Source: Sphingomonas sp. HF-S4 (GTDB lineage: Bacteria; Pseudomonadota; Alphaproteobacteria; Sphingomonadales; Sphingomonadaceae). Taken from it: a stretch of DNA of 64,000 bases. The position numbers and the translations under genes were made by a program. The DNA lies in the NCBI RefSeq assembly GCF_032911445.1, contig NZ_JAWJEJ010000002.1, positions 186,001 to 250,000 of the forward strand, in the 5' to 3' direction. How positions within the stretch are numbered: the stretch's first letter is position 1; each line of letters opens with the position of its first letter. Below the pieces are notes generated by a model. The model had not been told where the DNA came from and ran no database searches. It saw nothing but the letters and a program-made list of their open reading frames with translations. Shown in pieces: positions 1-8,294 of this stretch.

Positions 1-384
1 TTCGCCGACCCTGGTCAGCCCGGTGGCGCGGACCAGGGTGAAGCCCTCGCTGACCATGCCCGGCGAGGAATGGAAATAGCCCAGATCCTCCACCGCGGCG
101 CAATCATAGCCGGTTTCCTCGACCAGCTCGCGCCGCGCGGCGTCGAGCGGGGTGTCGCCGTCCTGCGTGTCGCCGATCAGCCCGGCCGGGAGTTCGAGGC
201 AGCGCCGGCCGAGCGGCACGCGATATTGCTCGACGAGCAGGACATGGTCGTCGTCATCGATCGCGACGATCACCGCCGCCCCGATGCAGCGGGCGCGCGC
301 GACGAACTCCCATTTGCCCTGCCGCTTGGCGGTGATCCATTTGCCCTGCCAGACGGTTTCGACGGGCTCTTTGGGAATGCTCAT
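1..384 (-). CDS. Nudix hydrolase, ADP-ribose pyrophosphatase type (3' end outside window)
   Basis: This is the N-terminal 128 residues of a Nudix-fold pyrophosphohydrolase, and the gene runs off the left edge. An ELPAG segment at residues 64-68 precedes a Nudix box spanning about 71-93 (RELVEETGY). The usual first Glu of the box is Asp77, but the metal-binding RE..EE core is intact. The ELPAG lead-in and the EQYR element near residue 52 are typical of ADP-ribose or nucleoside-diphosphate-sugar pyrophosphatases, although the exact substrate cannot be read. The ATG lies in an ATGA overlap with the stop of the upstream TPM-domain gene, so it is the last visible gene of the lemA-TPM-TPM operon. 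Confidence 0.85.
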   Translation of the reverse strand, partial: MSIPKEPVETVWQGKWITAKRQGKWEFVARARCIGAAVIVAIDDDDHVLLVEQYRVPLGRRCLELPAGLIGDTQDGDTPLDAARRELVEETGYDCAAVEDLGYFHSSPGMVSEGFTLVRATGLTRVGE

Positions 385-1049
385 AGTTCGATCAGGCGGT
401 CCGGCAATTCGTTGGTGTCGCCCTGGCTGCGCGGGAAATGCTCGGCAAGCACCTTGCCGATCTGCGCGACGGCCTGTGCCATGCCTTCGCCGGGCCGCCC
501 TTGCTTCACCTCTGCGATCAGCACCGCCATCGCTTCGCCCCAGACATCCGCCGAGACCCTCGAATGGATCGCCTCGTCGGCGATAATCTCGGCGCGATGC
601 TCGGCGAGGCTGAGATAGAGGAGGACGCCGGTCGCGCCATGGGTCCGCAGCTCGACGGCGGTGCGGAACAGCGCCAGCGCGCGGGCATGGGTGCGCCGCG
701 TCTTGGTCCTGCCCGGGGTCAGCGCAAGGCGCAGCGCATCGAGCGCGAGCAGCACGCGCGCGACGAGGAACGTGACCGCCATCAGCACCAGCGCAAAGGT
801 GAGATACCAGCGTGGCGGCGTATCCGACCAGGCGTCGATCAGCGCCGCATGGAGCCATTCGACCGGCGTGGGTATCCAGGCGAGCAGCGCGAGGACAAAG
901 AGCATCGCCAACACCGTCCAGTGCAGCGCGACGTCGTGATAGGCGTCCGAACGCCCGGCGACGACCGTGACGATCTCGCCATCGGTCGTGCGCTCGGCTT
1001 GCGAGACCGCGGCAGTGACCCGCGCATGATCGGCTTCGCTAAGATGCAT
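381..1049 (-). CDS. TPM-domain membrane protein (second TPM gene)
   Basis: A 222-aa protein starts at MHLSEADHARV. An open frame extends further upstream, but only opposite the Gly-rich tail of the neighbouring gene, so it was not used. The N-terminal part (SQAERTTDGEIVTVV) and the part after the membrane region (FRTAVELRTHGATGVLLYLSL) match the TPM_phosphatase domain. Two hydrophobic helices (about 45-65 and 85-110) split the domain, an arrangement common in alphaproteobacterial TPM proteins. It overlaps the upstream TPM gene by one base (TGATG) and the downstream Nudix gene by four. LemA/TPM pairs are widespread envelope genes; their biochemical role is not established here. Confidence 0.8.
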   Translation of the reverse strand: MHLSEADHARVTAAVSQAERTTDGEIVTVVAGRSDAYHDVALHWTVLAMLFVLALLAWIPTPVEWLHAALIDAWSDTPPRWYLTFALVLMAVTFLVARVLLALDALRLALTPGRTKTRRTHARALALFRTAVELRTHGATGVLLYLSLAEHRAEIIADEAIHSRVSADVWGEAMAVLIAEVKQGRPGEGMAQAVAQIGKVLAEHFPRSQGDTNELPDRLIEL

Positions 1050-1921
1050 CACCAACTCCCCGAGGCGCCGCCGCCCCCGAACGATCCGCCGCCGCCCGAG
1101 AAGCCGCCGCCACCGCCGCCGCCTCCCCAACCGCCGCCGCCTCCGCCCCATCCGGACGAACCGCCGCCATGCGAGCCGCGGCTGATCTCGTTGGCGATCG
1201 ACCACAGGATGATCGGCAGTGCGCCGCCATCGCCGCCGCGGCTATAGCGCCGGTCGCCCCACGGCCCGCGGCGATATTTCCGCCCGCGCCCGCGCGCGAA
1301 CATCGGGATGATCACGAAGACGAGGATAATTCCCCAGAAGACGAGCCCCCAGGGGAAGCCGCCGCCACTCGACCGGCGGTTCTGCCGGGTCGCAGTGGTC
1401 GCCTTGTCGGCCTGCGCCTTGGCGCGCGCCTCCGCGGCTTCGAGCGGTAGCTTCATCTGCTCGCCGATCGCCTGCGCCCCGGCGACGATGCCGCCGGGCA
1501 TGTCGTTGGCGCGGAAGCGCGGCAGGATCGTATCCTGGATGATGCTGCTCGACATCGCATCGGTCATGATCGGCTCGAGCCCATAGCCTACTTCGATCCG
1601 GACCTTGCGTTCGTTGGGCGCGACGATCAGCAGGATGCCGTTATTGGCGTCTTTCTGCCCGATCCCCCAAGCCCGGCCGAGCCGATAACCATAGTCGGCG
1701 ATATCATAGCCCTGCAGATCGGGTATCGTCGCGACGACGAACTGGCGCGTCGTCGCCGTGTTGATCTCCTCGGCAAGCGCCGTGATCTGCGCTTTCTGCG
1801 CCGCATCGAGCAGATTGGCGGCATCGACCACGGGCTCGCGGTCGCGCTTGGGAAAGGTCTGCGCATGCACCGCAAGCGGCGCGAACAGCAGCAAAGCGAG
1901 CAGAAGCCGCAGGATACGCAT
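1049..1921 (-). CDS. TPM-domain secreted/membrane protein with Gly-rich tail (YgcG family)
   Basis: A 290-aa protein with a Sec signal peptide (residues 1-21, ending AVHAQ), a TPM domain at about 25-150 (VVDAANLLDAAQKAQI, IGQKDANNGILLIVAP), one transmembrane helix near 190-210, and a C-terminal tail of nearly uninterrupted Gly with Ser and Trp. The Gly-rich tail generates a spurious proline-rich ORF on the opposite strand. A GTG lies directly before the ATG, so the start is uncertain by one codon. It sits 73 bp downstream of lemA and is translationally coupled to the next TPM gene. LemA-YgcG pairs are a common conserved neighbourhood. Confidence 0.85.
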   Translation of the reverse strand: MRILRLLLALLLFAPLAVHAQTFPKRDREPVVDAANLLDAAQKAQITALAEEINTATTRQFVVATIPDLQGYDIADYGYRLGRAWGIGQKDANNGILLIVAPNERKVRIEVGYGLEPIMTDAMSSSIIQDTILPRFRANDMPGGIVAGAQAIGEQMKLPLEAAEARAKAQADKATTATRQNRRSSGGGFPWGLVFWGIILVFVIIPMFARGRGRKYRRGPWGDRRYSRGGDGGALPIILWSIANEISRGSHGGGSSGWGGGGGGWGGGGGGGGFSGGGGSFGGGGASGSW

Positions 1922-1994
1922 CACAGGATCTCGCGATTGGCTGCGGGGTCCGCGGCGATGCCGCCAGCCCCGCCAGCAAGGAACGGGTGCGGGA

Positions 1995-2576
1995 TCAGTT
2001 GGTGTTCCCGAAATCGACCGTCGGGGCCTTGTCCGCGCCGGCCTGGGCCTGGAACGGGGTCATCGGCTTCGAACCGTAGAAGATCTTGGCGCCGACCGCG
2101 TCGGGGAAGGTGCGGATGCGGGTGTTATAGTCCTGCACCGCGGTGTTGTAGTCGCGGATCGAGATGGCAATGCGGTTCTCGGTGCCTTCGAGCTGGTCCA
2201 TCAGCGTCTTGAAATTGCCCTGGCTCTGGAGCTGGGGATAGGCTTCCTGGAGGCGCTGGAGCGAAAGCGACAAGCCGTTCTGGGCCTGGTTGAACGCCGA
2301 GACCTTGCTCGGATCGGTCAAGTCGTCGCCGCTCAGCTGGATCTGCGTCGCGCGGGCGCGGGCGCTGGTCACGTCATTGAGGATCTTGCCCTCGGACGCA
2401 GCGGCACCCTTCACCGTGTTGACCAGGTTGGGCACCAGATCGGCGCGGCGCTGGTAGTTGGTCTGGACGTCGGCCCAGCGCGCCTTGGCGGTCTCCTCGG
2501 CAGTGGGGACGCTGTTGATTCCGCAAGCGGAGAGCAGGGCGGCGCCGGCGAGCGCGAGAACGGCACGAAACTTCAT
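1995..2576 (-). CDS. lemA: LemA family lipoprotein
   Basis: A LemA protein of about 193 aa with a lipoprotein signal (lipobox LSAC near residue 18) followed by the long helical-bundle domain. Family signatures include NYQRRADLVPNLVNTVKG and IRDYNTAVQDYNTRIRTFP. LemA proteins are envelope-anchored with unknown biochemical activity. A GTG codon precedes the ATG; a GGAGG element 9 nt upstream of the GTG makes either start possible. It heads the lemA-TPM-TPM-Nudix operon and is divergent from mscL. Confidence 0.92.
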   Translation of the reverse strand: MKFRAVLALAGAALLSACGINSVPTAEETAKARWADVQTNYQRRADLVPNLVNTVKGAAASEGKILNDVTSARARATQIQLSGDDLTDPSKVSAFNQAQNGLSLSLQRLQEAYPQLQSQGNFKTLMDQLEGTENRIAISIRDYNTAVQDYNTRIRTFPDAVGAKIFYGSKPMTPFQAQAGADKAPTVDFGNTN

Positions 2577-2695
2577 CACGTGGTTGATCCTCCGGATCTG
2601 TCGAGGAGTGTCTTATACGGCGGCAACACTGGAGCCCGATAGCGAAATCGGACATGGTTATGCGCGCAACGGGTTTGAAGAGGAGCAAGGGCCAC

Positions 2696-3154
2696 ATGCT
2701 GAAGGAATTCCGTACCTTCATCGCGCGCGGAAACGTGCTGGATCTCGCCGTCGGCGTGATCATCGGCGCGTCGTTCGGCACGATCACCAAGTCGCTCACC
2801 GACGACATCATCATGCCGGTGATCGGCTGGCTGTTCGGCGGGTTCGATTTCTCGAGCTATTTCATCCGGCTGGCGCCGATCCCGGCGACCTATACCGGAT
2901 CGCCCGACAATTACGCCGCGCTCAAGGCCGCTGGCGTCCCGCTGTTCGGCTATGGCGAGTTCGTGACGGTGGTGATCAACTTCCTGATCCTCGCCTTCAT
3001 CGTCTTCCTGCTGGTGCGCAGCGTGAACAAGATCATCGCCGCGGCCGAGCGCGAAAAGGCCGAAGGCGACGCGCCGCCGGCAGCCGATCCGGCCGATGTC
3101 GTGCTGCTGCGCGAGATCCGCGACGAACTGAAGCGCAAGAACGCCGCGAGCTAG
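2696..3154 (+). CDS. mscL: Large-conductance mechanosensitive channel MscL
   Basis: A 152-aa inner-membrane channel that opens under membrane tension to release solutes on hypo-osmotic shock. The N-terminus MLKEFRTFIARGNVLDLAVG is the classic amphipathic S1 helix plus start of TM1; TM1 spans about 15-45 and TM2 about 85-110, with a charged C-terminal helix (LREIRDELKRK). The start was chosen at the conserved MLKEF rather than at upstream in-frame codons, with a GAGGAG element upstream. Its TAG stop and the stop of the convergent Rrf2 gene share one CTAG. Confidence 0.97.
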   Translation: MLKEFRTFIARGNVLDLAVGVIIGASFGTITKSLTDDIIMPVIGWLFGGFDFSSYFIRLAPIPATYTGSPDNYAALKAAGVPLFGYGEFVTVVINFLILAFIVFLLVRSVNKIIAAAEREKAEGDAPPAADPADVVLLREIRDELKRKNAAS

Positions 3155-3582
3155 GCTGCGGCAAGTTCCTCCGCGACGGCATCGGCGAGGCTGGTGCCGT
3201 CGAGGATGCGCGCAGTTTCGTCGCGTACGCGCGCCATTGCGTGGCGGATCGCGCAGCTCGCTTCGTCCTTGCAGTCGTTGCAGGGGCGATACGCGGTGCG
3301 GCTGACGCAGGGGACTAAAGCGAGCGGCCCCTCGATCACGCGGATGATCTCGCCCAGCGAGATCAGGTGCGGCGCACGGGCGAGGCGATAGCCGCCCATC
3401 TTGCCGCGCGTGGAAACCAGGAACTGCGCCTCGCGCAGATCGGCGAGAATCAGCTCGAGGAATTTCCGGGGCACATTGGCCTCGGCGGCGATGCGGTTCA
3501 TCGGCACCGGGCCGGTCGCAGCCTGTTGCTGGGTAAGGAAGAGCATCGCGCGAAGCGCGTAGCGAGACCGCTGCGTCAACAT
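3151..3582 (-). CDS. Rrf2 family transcriptional regulator, probably Fe-S
   Basis: A 143-aa winged-helix regulator. The N-terminal MLTQRSRYALRAMLFL and the wing STRGKMGGYRLAR are diagnostic for Rrf2/IscR-type proteins. Four cysteines at residues 92, 101, 104 and 110 (PCVS...CNDCKDEASC) lie in the loop that binds an Fe-S cluster in family members, so redox, NO or iron-sulfur sensing is plausible; the spacing is not that of IscR. There is no isc/suf operon next to it, and the target is unknown. It is divergent from the tmRNA gene and convergent with mscL. Confidence 0.9.
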   Translation of the reverse strand: MLTQRSRYALRAMLFLTQQQAATGPVPMNRIAAEANVPRKFLELILADLREAQFLVSTRGKMGGYRLARAPHLISLGEIIRVIEGPLALVPCVSRTAYRPCNDCKDEASCAIRHAMARVRDETARILDGTSLADAVAEELAAA

Positions 3583-3667
3583 GATGCACTCTCCATGCCA
3601 AGTGATTGGATCGGTGGAAAGGCCCTTAACGGCCCCAACCTGACCTTTTCATTAAGCGATCGCGCGC

Positions 3668-3957
3668 CTATATGGGTGCTGTCGGGCTTGCCCGGCTGCC
3701 GGCTTCGGCCGGCTATGGGGATAAACGAAGGCGTGCAATAGGCGCAGCGGACCCGGGGGCAGTACCCGGCGGCTCCACCATAACCGGTGGTGTATCTGGA
3801 CACCGTTTCTGACGGGGCCGAACCAGGATCGACGTGTGTTGAAAAGCGCCATCCATCTCTCAGCGTGGGCCACTGTGACGGTCTGAAACACAAGTGCCAA
3901 CGATAACGAAGCACTCGCTATTGCGGCCTAACCCAACGGCTTAACGGCCCAAGGTTA
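3668..3957 (+). ncRNA. ssrA: Two-piece (circularly permuted) tmRNA, ssrA
   Basis: Acceptor piece first: a T-arm-like GACCCGGGGGCAGTACCCGG and 3' acceptor strand CGGCTCC-ACCA ending with encoded CCA at 3778-3780. A 33-nt intervening segment (3781-3813) contains a hairpin. The coding piece then begins with GGGGCCG at 3814-3820, which pairs with CGGCTCC through one G-U. The tag frame runs GCC at 3896 to TAA at 3929-3931 and reads ANDNEALAIAA, with the usual -AA end recognised by ClpXP. This is the permuted order known from alphaproteobacteria. Outer 5' and 3' ends are approximate. It makes the reverse-strand ORFs here spurious. Confidence 0.9.
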
Positions 3958-3980
3958 GACTAAAATGCGCGGTCGGACCC

Positions 3981-4040
3981 CACCGGGCAACAGAAGGGGA
4001 TTCCAGCGGTACGGGGAGCACCGGGCAACAGAAGCTCCCC
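3981..4040. repeat. Paired 16-bp direct repeat, each copy within a hairpin
   Basis: CACCGGGCAACAGAAG occurs perfectly at 3981-3996 and 4019-4034 (38-bp period). The second copy is bracketed by GGGGAGC and GCTCCCC, a 7-bp stem. The first is bracketed by a shorter CCCC/GGGG pairing. It lies between the tmRNA and the 3' end of the hemerythrin gene. There is no U-run, so it is not a clear intrinsic terminator. Confidence 0.6.
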
Positions 4041-4049
4041 ACTTTCCCC

Positions 4050-4475
4050 TCAACCCGCCTTCCGGCTCTCGCCCAGCGTGGCGTGGAAAAGCAGCTCGTT
4101 TTCCAGGCCGACCCGGGCGCGCAGCCGCGGCAGCATCGCGCGCGTTGCGCAGACGAACTCGGCGTGGTTCGCGGCGATCGCCTCGGGGCTCCACAGCGTG
4201 AGATAGGCGCCCCAATCGGCCTTGAGCTGCTCGAACGTGGTGCGCATCCGCTCGATGCCAGCGGCATCGCTGCCCGAACGCGCCTGCAGCGCCAGCGTAT
4301 AGATCATCGAATCTTCGATCGACAGGTGATCAGCGACCGTCTCGACGAGATGATCGAGCGTCATCGCCAGTTCGCTTGCGCCGGCATCGCGGTCGATCAG
4401 CGCGGCAAGGCGCGCCGATAAGGATTCGATCGCGGCGTGATCGCGCAACAGATCGGCGGCATTCGGCTTGGACAT
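4050..4475 (-). CDS. Hemerythrin HHE-domain protein
   Basis: A 141-aa all-helical protein with HHE-domain spacing: DHAAIESLSARL near residue 13, LDHLVETVADHLSIEDSMIY near 52-70, and ANHAEF plus ENELLFHATL in the C-terminal half. These are the His/Glu ligands expected for a non-haem di-iron site that binds O2 or protects iron centres. The start was chosen at MSKPNAADLL, 24 nt inside the longest frame, because it has a G-rich Shine-Dalgarno element upstream. It is a single gene. Confidence 0.85.
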   Translation of the reverse strand: MSKPNAADLLRDHAAIESLSARLAALIDRDAGASELAMTLDHLVETVADHLSIEDSMIYTLALQARSGSDAAGIERMRTTFEQLKADWGAYLTLWSPEAIAANHAEFVCATRAMLPRLRARVGLENELLFHATLGESRKAG

Positions 4476-4559
4476 GATGAAACCCCCGGCCCGGCGCATA
4501 ACGTTCCGCGAAGGGCGCGCCTTCTCCGTACAATTGCAGTGGCTTGCGGCGAAACGGTG

Positions 4560-5357
4560 TCAGGTCCGGAAGGGCACATTGGAGATATCGATCCGCACCT
4601 CGTAGCCCTTGCGTTCGAGATATTGCTTCACGCTCTTGCGGGTGAGTTCGACATCGGGTCCGGGTCCGATCTTGACTGCCCTGATCGGCAGCCGCCCGTC
4701 CTGCCCCCCGATCTCGAGATACGGCAGGATGACGTTGCGCCGAGCGCGGAATTTCACGGCCTCGTGCAGCGTCTCGTGCTGCGCGACGAGTCGCCATTCG
4801 AGTTCACCCTTGAACCCGATATGTTTGAATCGCGGGATGAGCGCGCTGAGCAAGTGATAGACCTCGCCTTCCGGCGCCTCGTCCGAGAGCTCGGCGAGCC
4901 GCACCTTGAGTTCGGCGTTGATCCGGCTCCGGGCAGTGACCACGCCATATTCGACCGGCGCGAGATAACGCCCCTTCGCGCCGGCTAGTTCTTCGAGCCC
5001 AGCGCGGCTGAACTGGATCGCGACCCCCTGCTCGCCGCCTCCATAGCCGCGCCACTGGCTTAGCAAATCCGCCTTCTCGCAGAAGCAGGCGGCATAGGTG
5101 TCAGGCATCCGCCCCGATTCGATCTGTGCGACGACGGTCTCGATAGGCTCGGCCCAGCCGGCGAGCCGGGAACTACCGACGATACGATCGAGCGCCTTTC
5201 GGGCGCAGCGGACCCCGTGGAGCAGTTCCTCGCGATCGTTGAGATAGGCGACGTTCGACGCGCGGATCACGCCCTGGTCGACGATCCCGATCAGCCCGGG
5301 CAGGTCGGTGTAATGGCTGAGCCACCCGGGAAGCTTCGGAGGAGTCGTCTCGGACAT
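4560..5357 (-). CDS. DUF2971 domain protein
   Basis: A 265-aa protein with the DUF2971 pattern: LSHYTDLPGLIGIVDQG at the N-terminus, YLNDREELLHG, then ACFCEKADLLSQWRGYGGGEQGVAIQF, and HIGFKGELEWRLV. The family is of unknown function and often occurs as solitary or defence-associated accessory genes. Here it stands alone between a hemerythrin gene and pnp, with no recognisable partner. The start is at MSETTPPKLPG; the longer frame reaches into the pnp terminator and was rejected. Confidence 0.85.
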   Translation of the reverse strand: MSETTPPKLPGWLSHYTDLPGLIGIVDQGVIRASNVAYLNDREELLHGVRCARKALDRIVGSSRLAGWAEPIETVVAQIESGRMPDTYAACFCEKADLLSQWRGYGGGEQGVAIQFSRAGLEELAGAKGRYLAPVEYGVVTARSRINAELKVRLAELSDEAPEGEVYHLLSALIPRFKHIGFKGELEWRLVAQHETLHEAVKFRARRNVILPYLEIGGQDGRLPIRAVKIGPGPDVELTRKSVKQYLERKGYEVRIDISNVPFRT

Positions 5358-5382
5358 TGCGGGAGCTTGTGCGCGAAGCCTC

Positions 5383-5416
5383 AACGAAAGAAGGGGCCCG
5401 CGTCGCCGCGAGCCCC
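5383..5416 (-). terminator. Rho-independent terminator after pnp
   Basis: On the minus strand the pnp stop is followed about 30 nt later by a 10-bp GC-rich stem (GGGGCTCGCG paired with CGCGGGCCCC, one G-T pair, loop GCGA) and then the T-rich TTCTTTCGTT. It closes the translation operon before the DUF2971 gene. Confidence 0.8.
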
Positions 5417-5444
5417 TCCGCATTCGATCCGAGCTATCGCTGGA

Positions 5445-7805
5445 TCAATCCTTGTCGCCGGTGAGGAAGGCGGGAAGGCCGATATCGTCACCGCCCTTGT
5501 CCTCGCCGCCTTCGCGACGCGGGCCGCGGTCACCACGGTCGCCGCGAGGACCACGGTCGCCGCCGCCTTCGCGACGCGGACCGCGGTCGCGGTCACCACC
5601 ACGGCCACCGCCGCGCTGACGGTCACCGCGATCGCCGCGGTCACCGCGCGGGCCACGATCGCCGCCTTCGCGGGGCTCGCGTGCCGGACGCGTGTCCTCC
5701 AGCTCTTCGCCGGTCTCCTGGTCGACGACGCGCATCGACAGGCGGACCTTGCCGCGCTGGTCGATCTCGAGGACCTTGACCTTGACTTCCTGGCCTTCGC
5801 TCAGGGCGTCCGAGACCTTCTCGACGCGCTCGTTCTTGATCTCCGAGACGTGGACGAGGCCGTCCTTGCCGCCCATGAAGTTCACGAACGCACCGAAATC
5901 GACGAGGTTGACGACCTTGCCGTTGTAGATCTTGCCGACCTCGGCCTCTTCGACCAGGCCCTTGATCCACTTGATCGCGGCTTCGATCTGCGACGTGTCG
6001 GACGACGACACCTTGATCACGCCCTCGTCGTCGATGTCGACCTTGGCGCCGGTGGTGGCGACGATCTCGCGGATCACCTTGCCGCCGGTGCCGATCACTT
6101 CGCGGATCTTCGACTTGTCGATCGTGAAGGTCTCGATGCGCGGCGCATGTGCCGAGAGCTCAGTGCGGGCTTCGCCCAGCGCCTTGTTCATCTCGCCCAG
6201 GATGTGCGCGCGGCCTTCCTTGGCCTGATGGAGCGCGGCTTCGAAGATCTCCTTGGTGATGCCGGCGATCTTGATGTCCATCTGCATCGTCGTGATGCCT
6301 TCGGACGTGCCCGCCACCTTGAAGTCCATGTCGCCGAGGTGATCTTCGTCACCCAGGATGTCCGACAGGATCGCGAAATCCTTGCCCTCGAGGATCAGGC
6401 CCATCGCGATGCCCGAGACCGGGCGCTTGATCGGCACGCCGGCGTCCATCATCGCGAGCGACCCGCCGCACACCGACGCCATCGACGACGAGCCGTTCGA
6501 CTCGGTAATGTCGCTGGTCAGGCGGATCGTGTAGGGGAACTCTTCCTTGGTCGGCAGCACCGGGTGCAGCGCGCGCCATGCCAGCTTGCCGTGACCGACT
6601 TCGCGACGGCCAGGCGCGCCGAAGCGGCCGACTTCACCGACCGAGTACGGCGGGAAGTTATAGTGCAGCATGAAGTGCTGGTACGAGAGACCGCCGAGAC
6701 CGTCGATCATCTGCTCCGCGTCGCGGGTGCCCAGCGTCGCGGTGGCGATCGTCTGGGTCTCGCCACGCGTGAACAGCGCCGAGCCGTGCGCGCGCGGCAG
6801 GAAGTGGGTTTCCGCTTCGATCGGACGGATCTGGGTGGTGGTGCGGCCGTCGATGCGCTTGCCGTCCTTGAGGATGGCCTGGCGGACGATGTTCGCCTCG
6901 AGCTTCTTCACCAGCTTGAGCGTGCCGAGATACTGCGCCGGATCGCTTTCCTTGAGGTCGGCGAACGCGTCGCGCGCCTTGGTGCGAGCCTCGTTGAGCG
7001 CGTTCTGGCGCTGCTGCTTGTCGGTGAGCTTGTAGGCGGCGGCGATGTCCTTGCCGATCGCCTTGTCGAGCTTCTTGAGCGTCGCGGCCTTGTCGTCGAC
7101 CGGGGCGAGCTCCCACGGATCCTTGGCGGCCTGCTCGGCGAGCTTGACGATCGCCTTGACGATCTCACGGCATGCGTCGTGCGCGAACAGCACGGCGCCG
7201 AGCATGATCTCTTCCGAAAGCTCCTTGGCTTCGGACTCGACCATCATCACCGCGTCGTAGGTGGCGGCGACGACGAGGTCGAGCTCGCCCTGCGCAACCT
7301 GCTCGTCGGTCGGGTTGAGGATGTACTCGCCATCGACATAGCCGACGCGCGCGGCGCCGATCGGGCCCATGAACGGCACGCCCGAGATGGTCAGCGCAGC
7401 CGATGCCGCGACCATCGCGAGGATGTCGGGCTCGTTCTCGCCGTCATAGCTGAGAACCTGGGCGATCGCGTTGATCTCGTTGTAGAACCCTTCCGGGAAC
7501 AGCGGGCGGATCGGGCGGTCGATGAGACGCGAGACCAGGGTCTCCTTCTCGGTCGCGCCGCGCTCGCGCTTGAAGAAGCCGCCGGGGATGCGGCCCGCGG
7601 CCGAGAACTTCTCCTGATAGTGAACCGTCAGCGGGAAGAAGTCCTGGCCTTCCTTCACGCTCTTGGCCGCGGTCACTGCGCAGAGCACCACGGTCTCGCC
7701 GAGCGTCGCGATCACCGCGCCGTCGGCCTGGCGGGCAACCTTGCCCGTTTCGAGAGTCAGCGTCTTGCCGCCCCACTCGATCGATACAGTCTTCTTGTCG
7801 AACAT
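5445..7805 (-). CDS. pnp: Polyribonucleotide nucleotidyltransferase (PNPase)
   Basis: A 786-aa phosphorolytic 3'-5' exoribonuclease of the RNA degradosome. Two RNase PH-like domains flank a helical domain; the first carries [11 protein letters not shown] and [17 protein letters not shown] domain ([15 protein letters not shown]) and an S1 domain ([24 protein letters not shown]) follow. The C-terminus is a repetitive Arg-Gly-Asp-rich tail of about 75 residues ending [10 protein letters not shown]. Such tails occur in alphaproteobacterial PNPases and may contact RNase E or RNA. It is the last gene of the translation operon, 199 bp after rpsO. Confidence 0.98.
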   Translation of the reverse strand: MFDKKTVSIEWGGKTLTLETGKVARQADGAVIATLGETVVLCAVTAAKSVKEGQDFFPLTVHYQEKFSAAGRIPGGFFKRERGATEKETLVSRLIDRPIRPLFPEGFYNEINAIAQVLSYDGENEPDILAMVAASAALTISGVPFMGPIGAARVGYVDGEYILNPTDEQVAQGELDLVVAATYDAVMMVESEAKELSEEIMLGAVLFAHDACREIVKAIVKLAEQAAKDPWELAPVDDKAATLKKLDKAIGKDIAAAYKLTDKQQRQNALNEARTKARDAFADLKESDPAQYLGTLKLVKKLEANIVRQAILKDGKRIDGRTTTQIRPIEAETHFLPRAHGSALFTRGETQTIATATLGTRDAEQMIDGLGGLSYQHFMLHYNFPPYSVGEVGRFGAPGRREVGHGKLAWRALHPVLPTKEEFPYTIRLTSDITESNGSSSMASVCGGSLAMMDAGVPIKRPVSGIAMGLILEGKDFAILSDILGDEDHLGDMDFKVAGTSEGITTMQMDIKIAGITKEIFEAALHQAKEGRAHILGEMNKALGEARTELSAHAPRIETFTIDKSKIREVIGTGGKVIREIVATTGAKVDIDDEGVIKVSSSDTSQIEAAIKWIKGLVEEAEVGKIYNGKVVNLVDFGAFVNFMGGKDGLVHVSEIKNERVEKVSDALSEGQEVKVKVLEIDQRGKVRLSMRVVDQETGEELEDTRPAREPREGGDRGPRGDRGDRGDRQRGGGRGGDRDRGPRREGGGDRGPRGDRGDRGPRREGGEDKGGDDIGLPAFLTGDKD

Positions 7806-7974
7806 TGGTTTTCCTTCACTCCCGCTGCCCGATGCGGCGGGGGCCTATGAGTCGGACCGGGTTGGTCCGCGGAGATCGGCCGGATTGCCGGTCTCCGATC
7901 CTGTCCAGTCCAGCGGCTGGGGAAGCGCCTTGCGCTTCGGTGATGCTGGAGCCCGGCGGTTACGCCGGGATGAC

Positions 7975-7999
7975 AAAAGGGCGCCGCGAGGGCGCCCTT
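7975..7999 (-). terminator. Intrinsic terminator/attenuator between rpsO and pnp
   Basis: Immediately after the rpsO stop on the minus strand, GGGCGCC-ctcgc-GGCGCCC forms a 7-bp perfect stem followed by TTTT. It would end most rpsO transcripts, so pnp probably depends on read-through or on its own promoter in the 199-bp gap. Confidence 0.85.
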
Positions 8000-8003
8000 C
8001 CGG

Positions 8004-8273
8004 TTACTTGCGAAGCCCGAGCTTCGCGATGAGGCTGGTGTAGCGGCCCTCGTCCTTCTTGCGAAGATAGTCGAGAAGGCTGCGGCGCTTGTTGACCATC
8101 AGCAGCAGACCGCGGCGCGAGTGATTGTCCTTCGCGTGGGTCTTGAAGTGCTCGGTCAGGTTGGTGATCCGCTCGGTGAGGATCGCAACCTGGACTTCGG
8201 GGCTGCCGGTGTCGCCGCTCTCGCGGCCATGTTCCTTGACGAGCGCGTCCTTGCGCTCCTGCGTGATCGACAT
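8004..8273 (-). CDS. rpsO: 30S ribosomal protein S15
   Basis: The protein is 89 aa, the normal S15 length. It starts [30 protein letters not shown] and carries the 16S rRNA-contacting [22 protein letters not shown]. It lies between truB and pnp, the order conserved across bacteria, and is followed by a strong intrinsic terminator. Confidence 0.99.
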   Translation of the reverse strand: MSITQERKDALVKEHGRESGDTGSPEVQVAILTERITNLTEHFKTHAKDNHSRRGLLLMVNKRRSLLDYLRKKDEGRYTSLIAKLGLRK

Positions 8274-8294
8274 GCGTTTTCCTACGACATCTGC

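Noticed and set aside
438..1247. Proline-rich plus-strand ORF
   Set aside because: It is the complement of the Gly-rich tail of the TPM protein.
3576..3914. 112-aa minus-strand ORF
   Set aside because: It covers the tmRNA, which is supported by acceptor pairing, CCA and the tag.
3981..4034. CRISPR-like repeat pair
   Set aside because: Only two copies of 16 bp with a 22-bp spacer and no cas genes.
5217..7850. 877-aa plus-strand ORF through pnp
   Set aside because: Antisense shadow of pnp created by high GC and codon bias; no family motif, and pnp on the other strand is unambiguous.
7806..8003. Additional small gene between pnp and rpsO
   Set aside because: Frames there have no ribosome-binding site or recognizable product; the space is explained by the terminator and a probable pnp promoter/leader.
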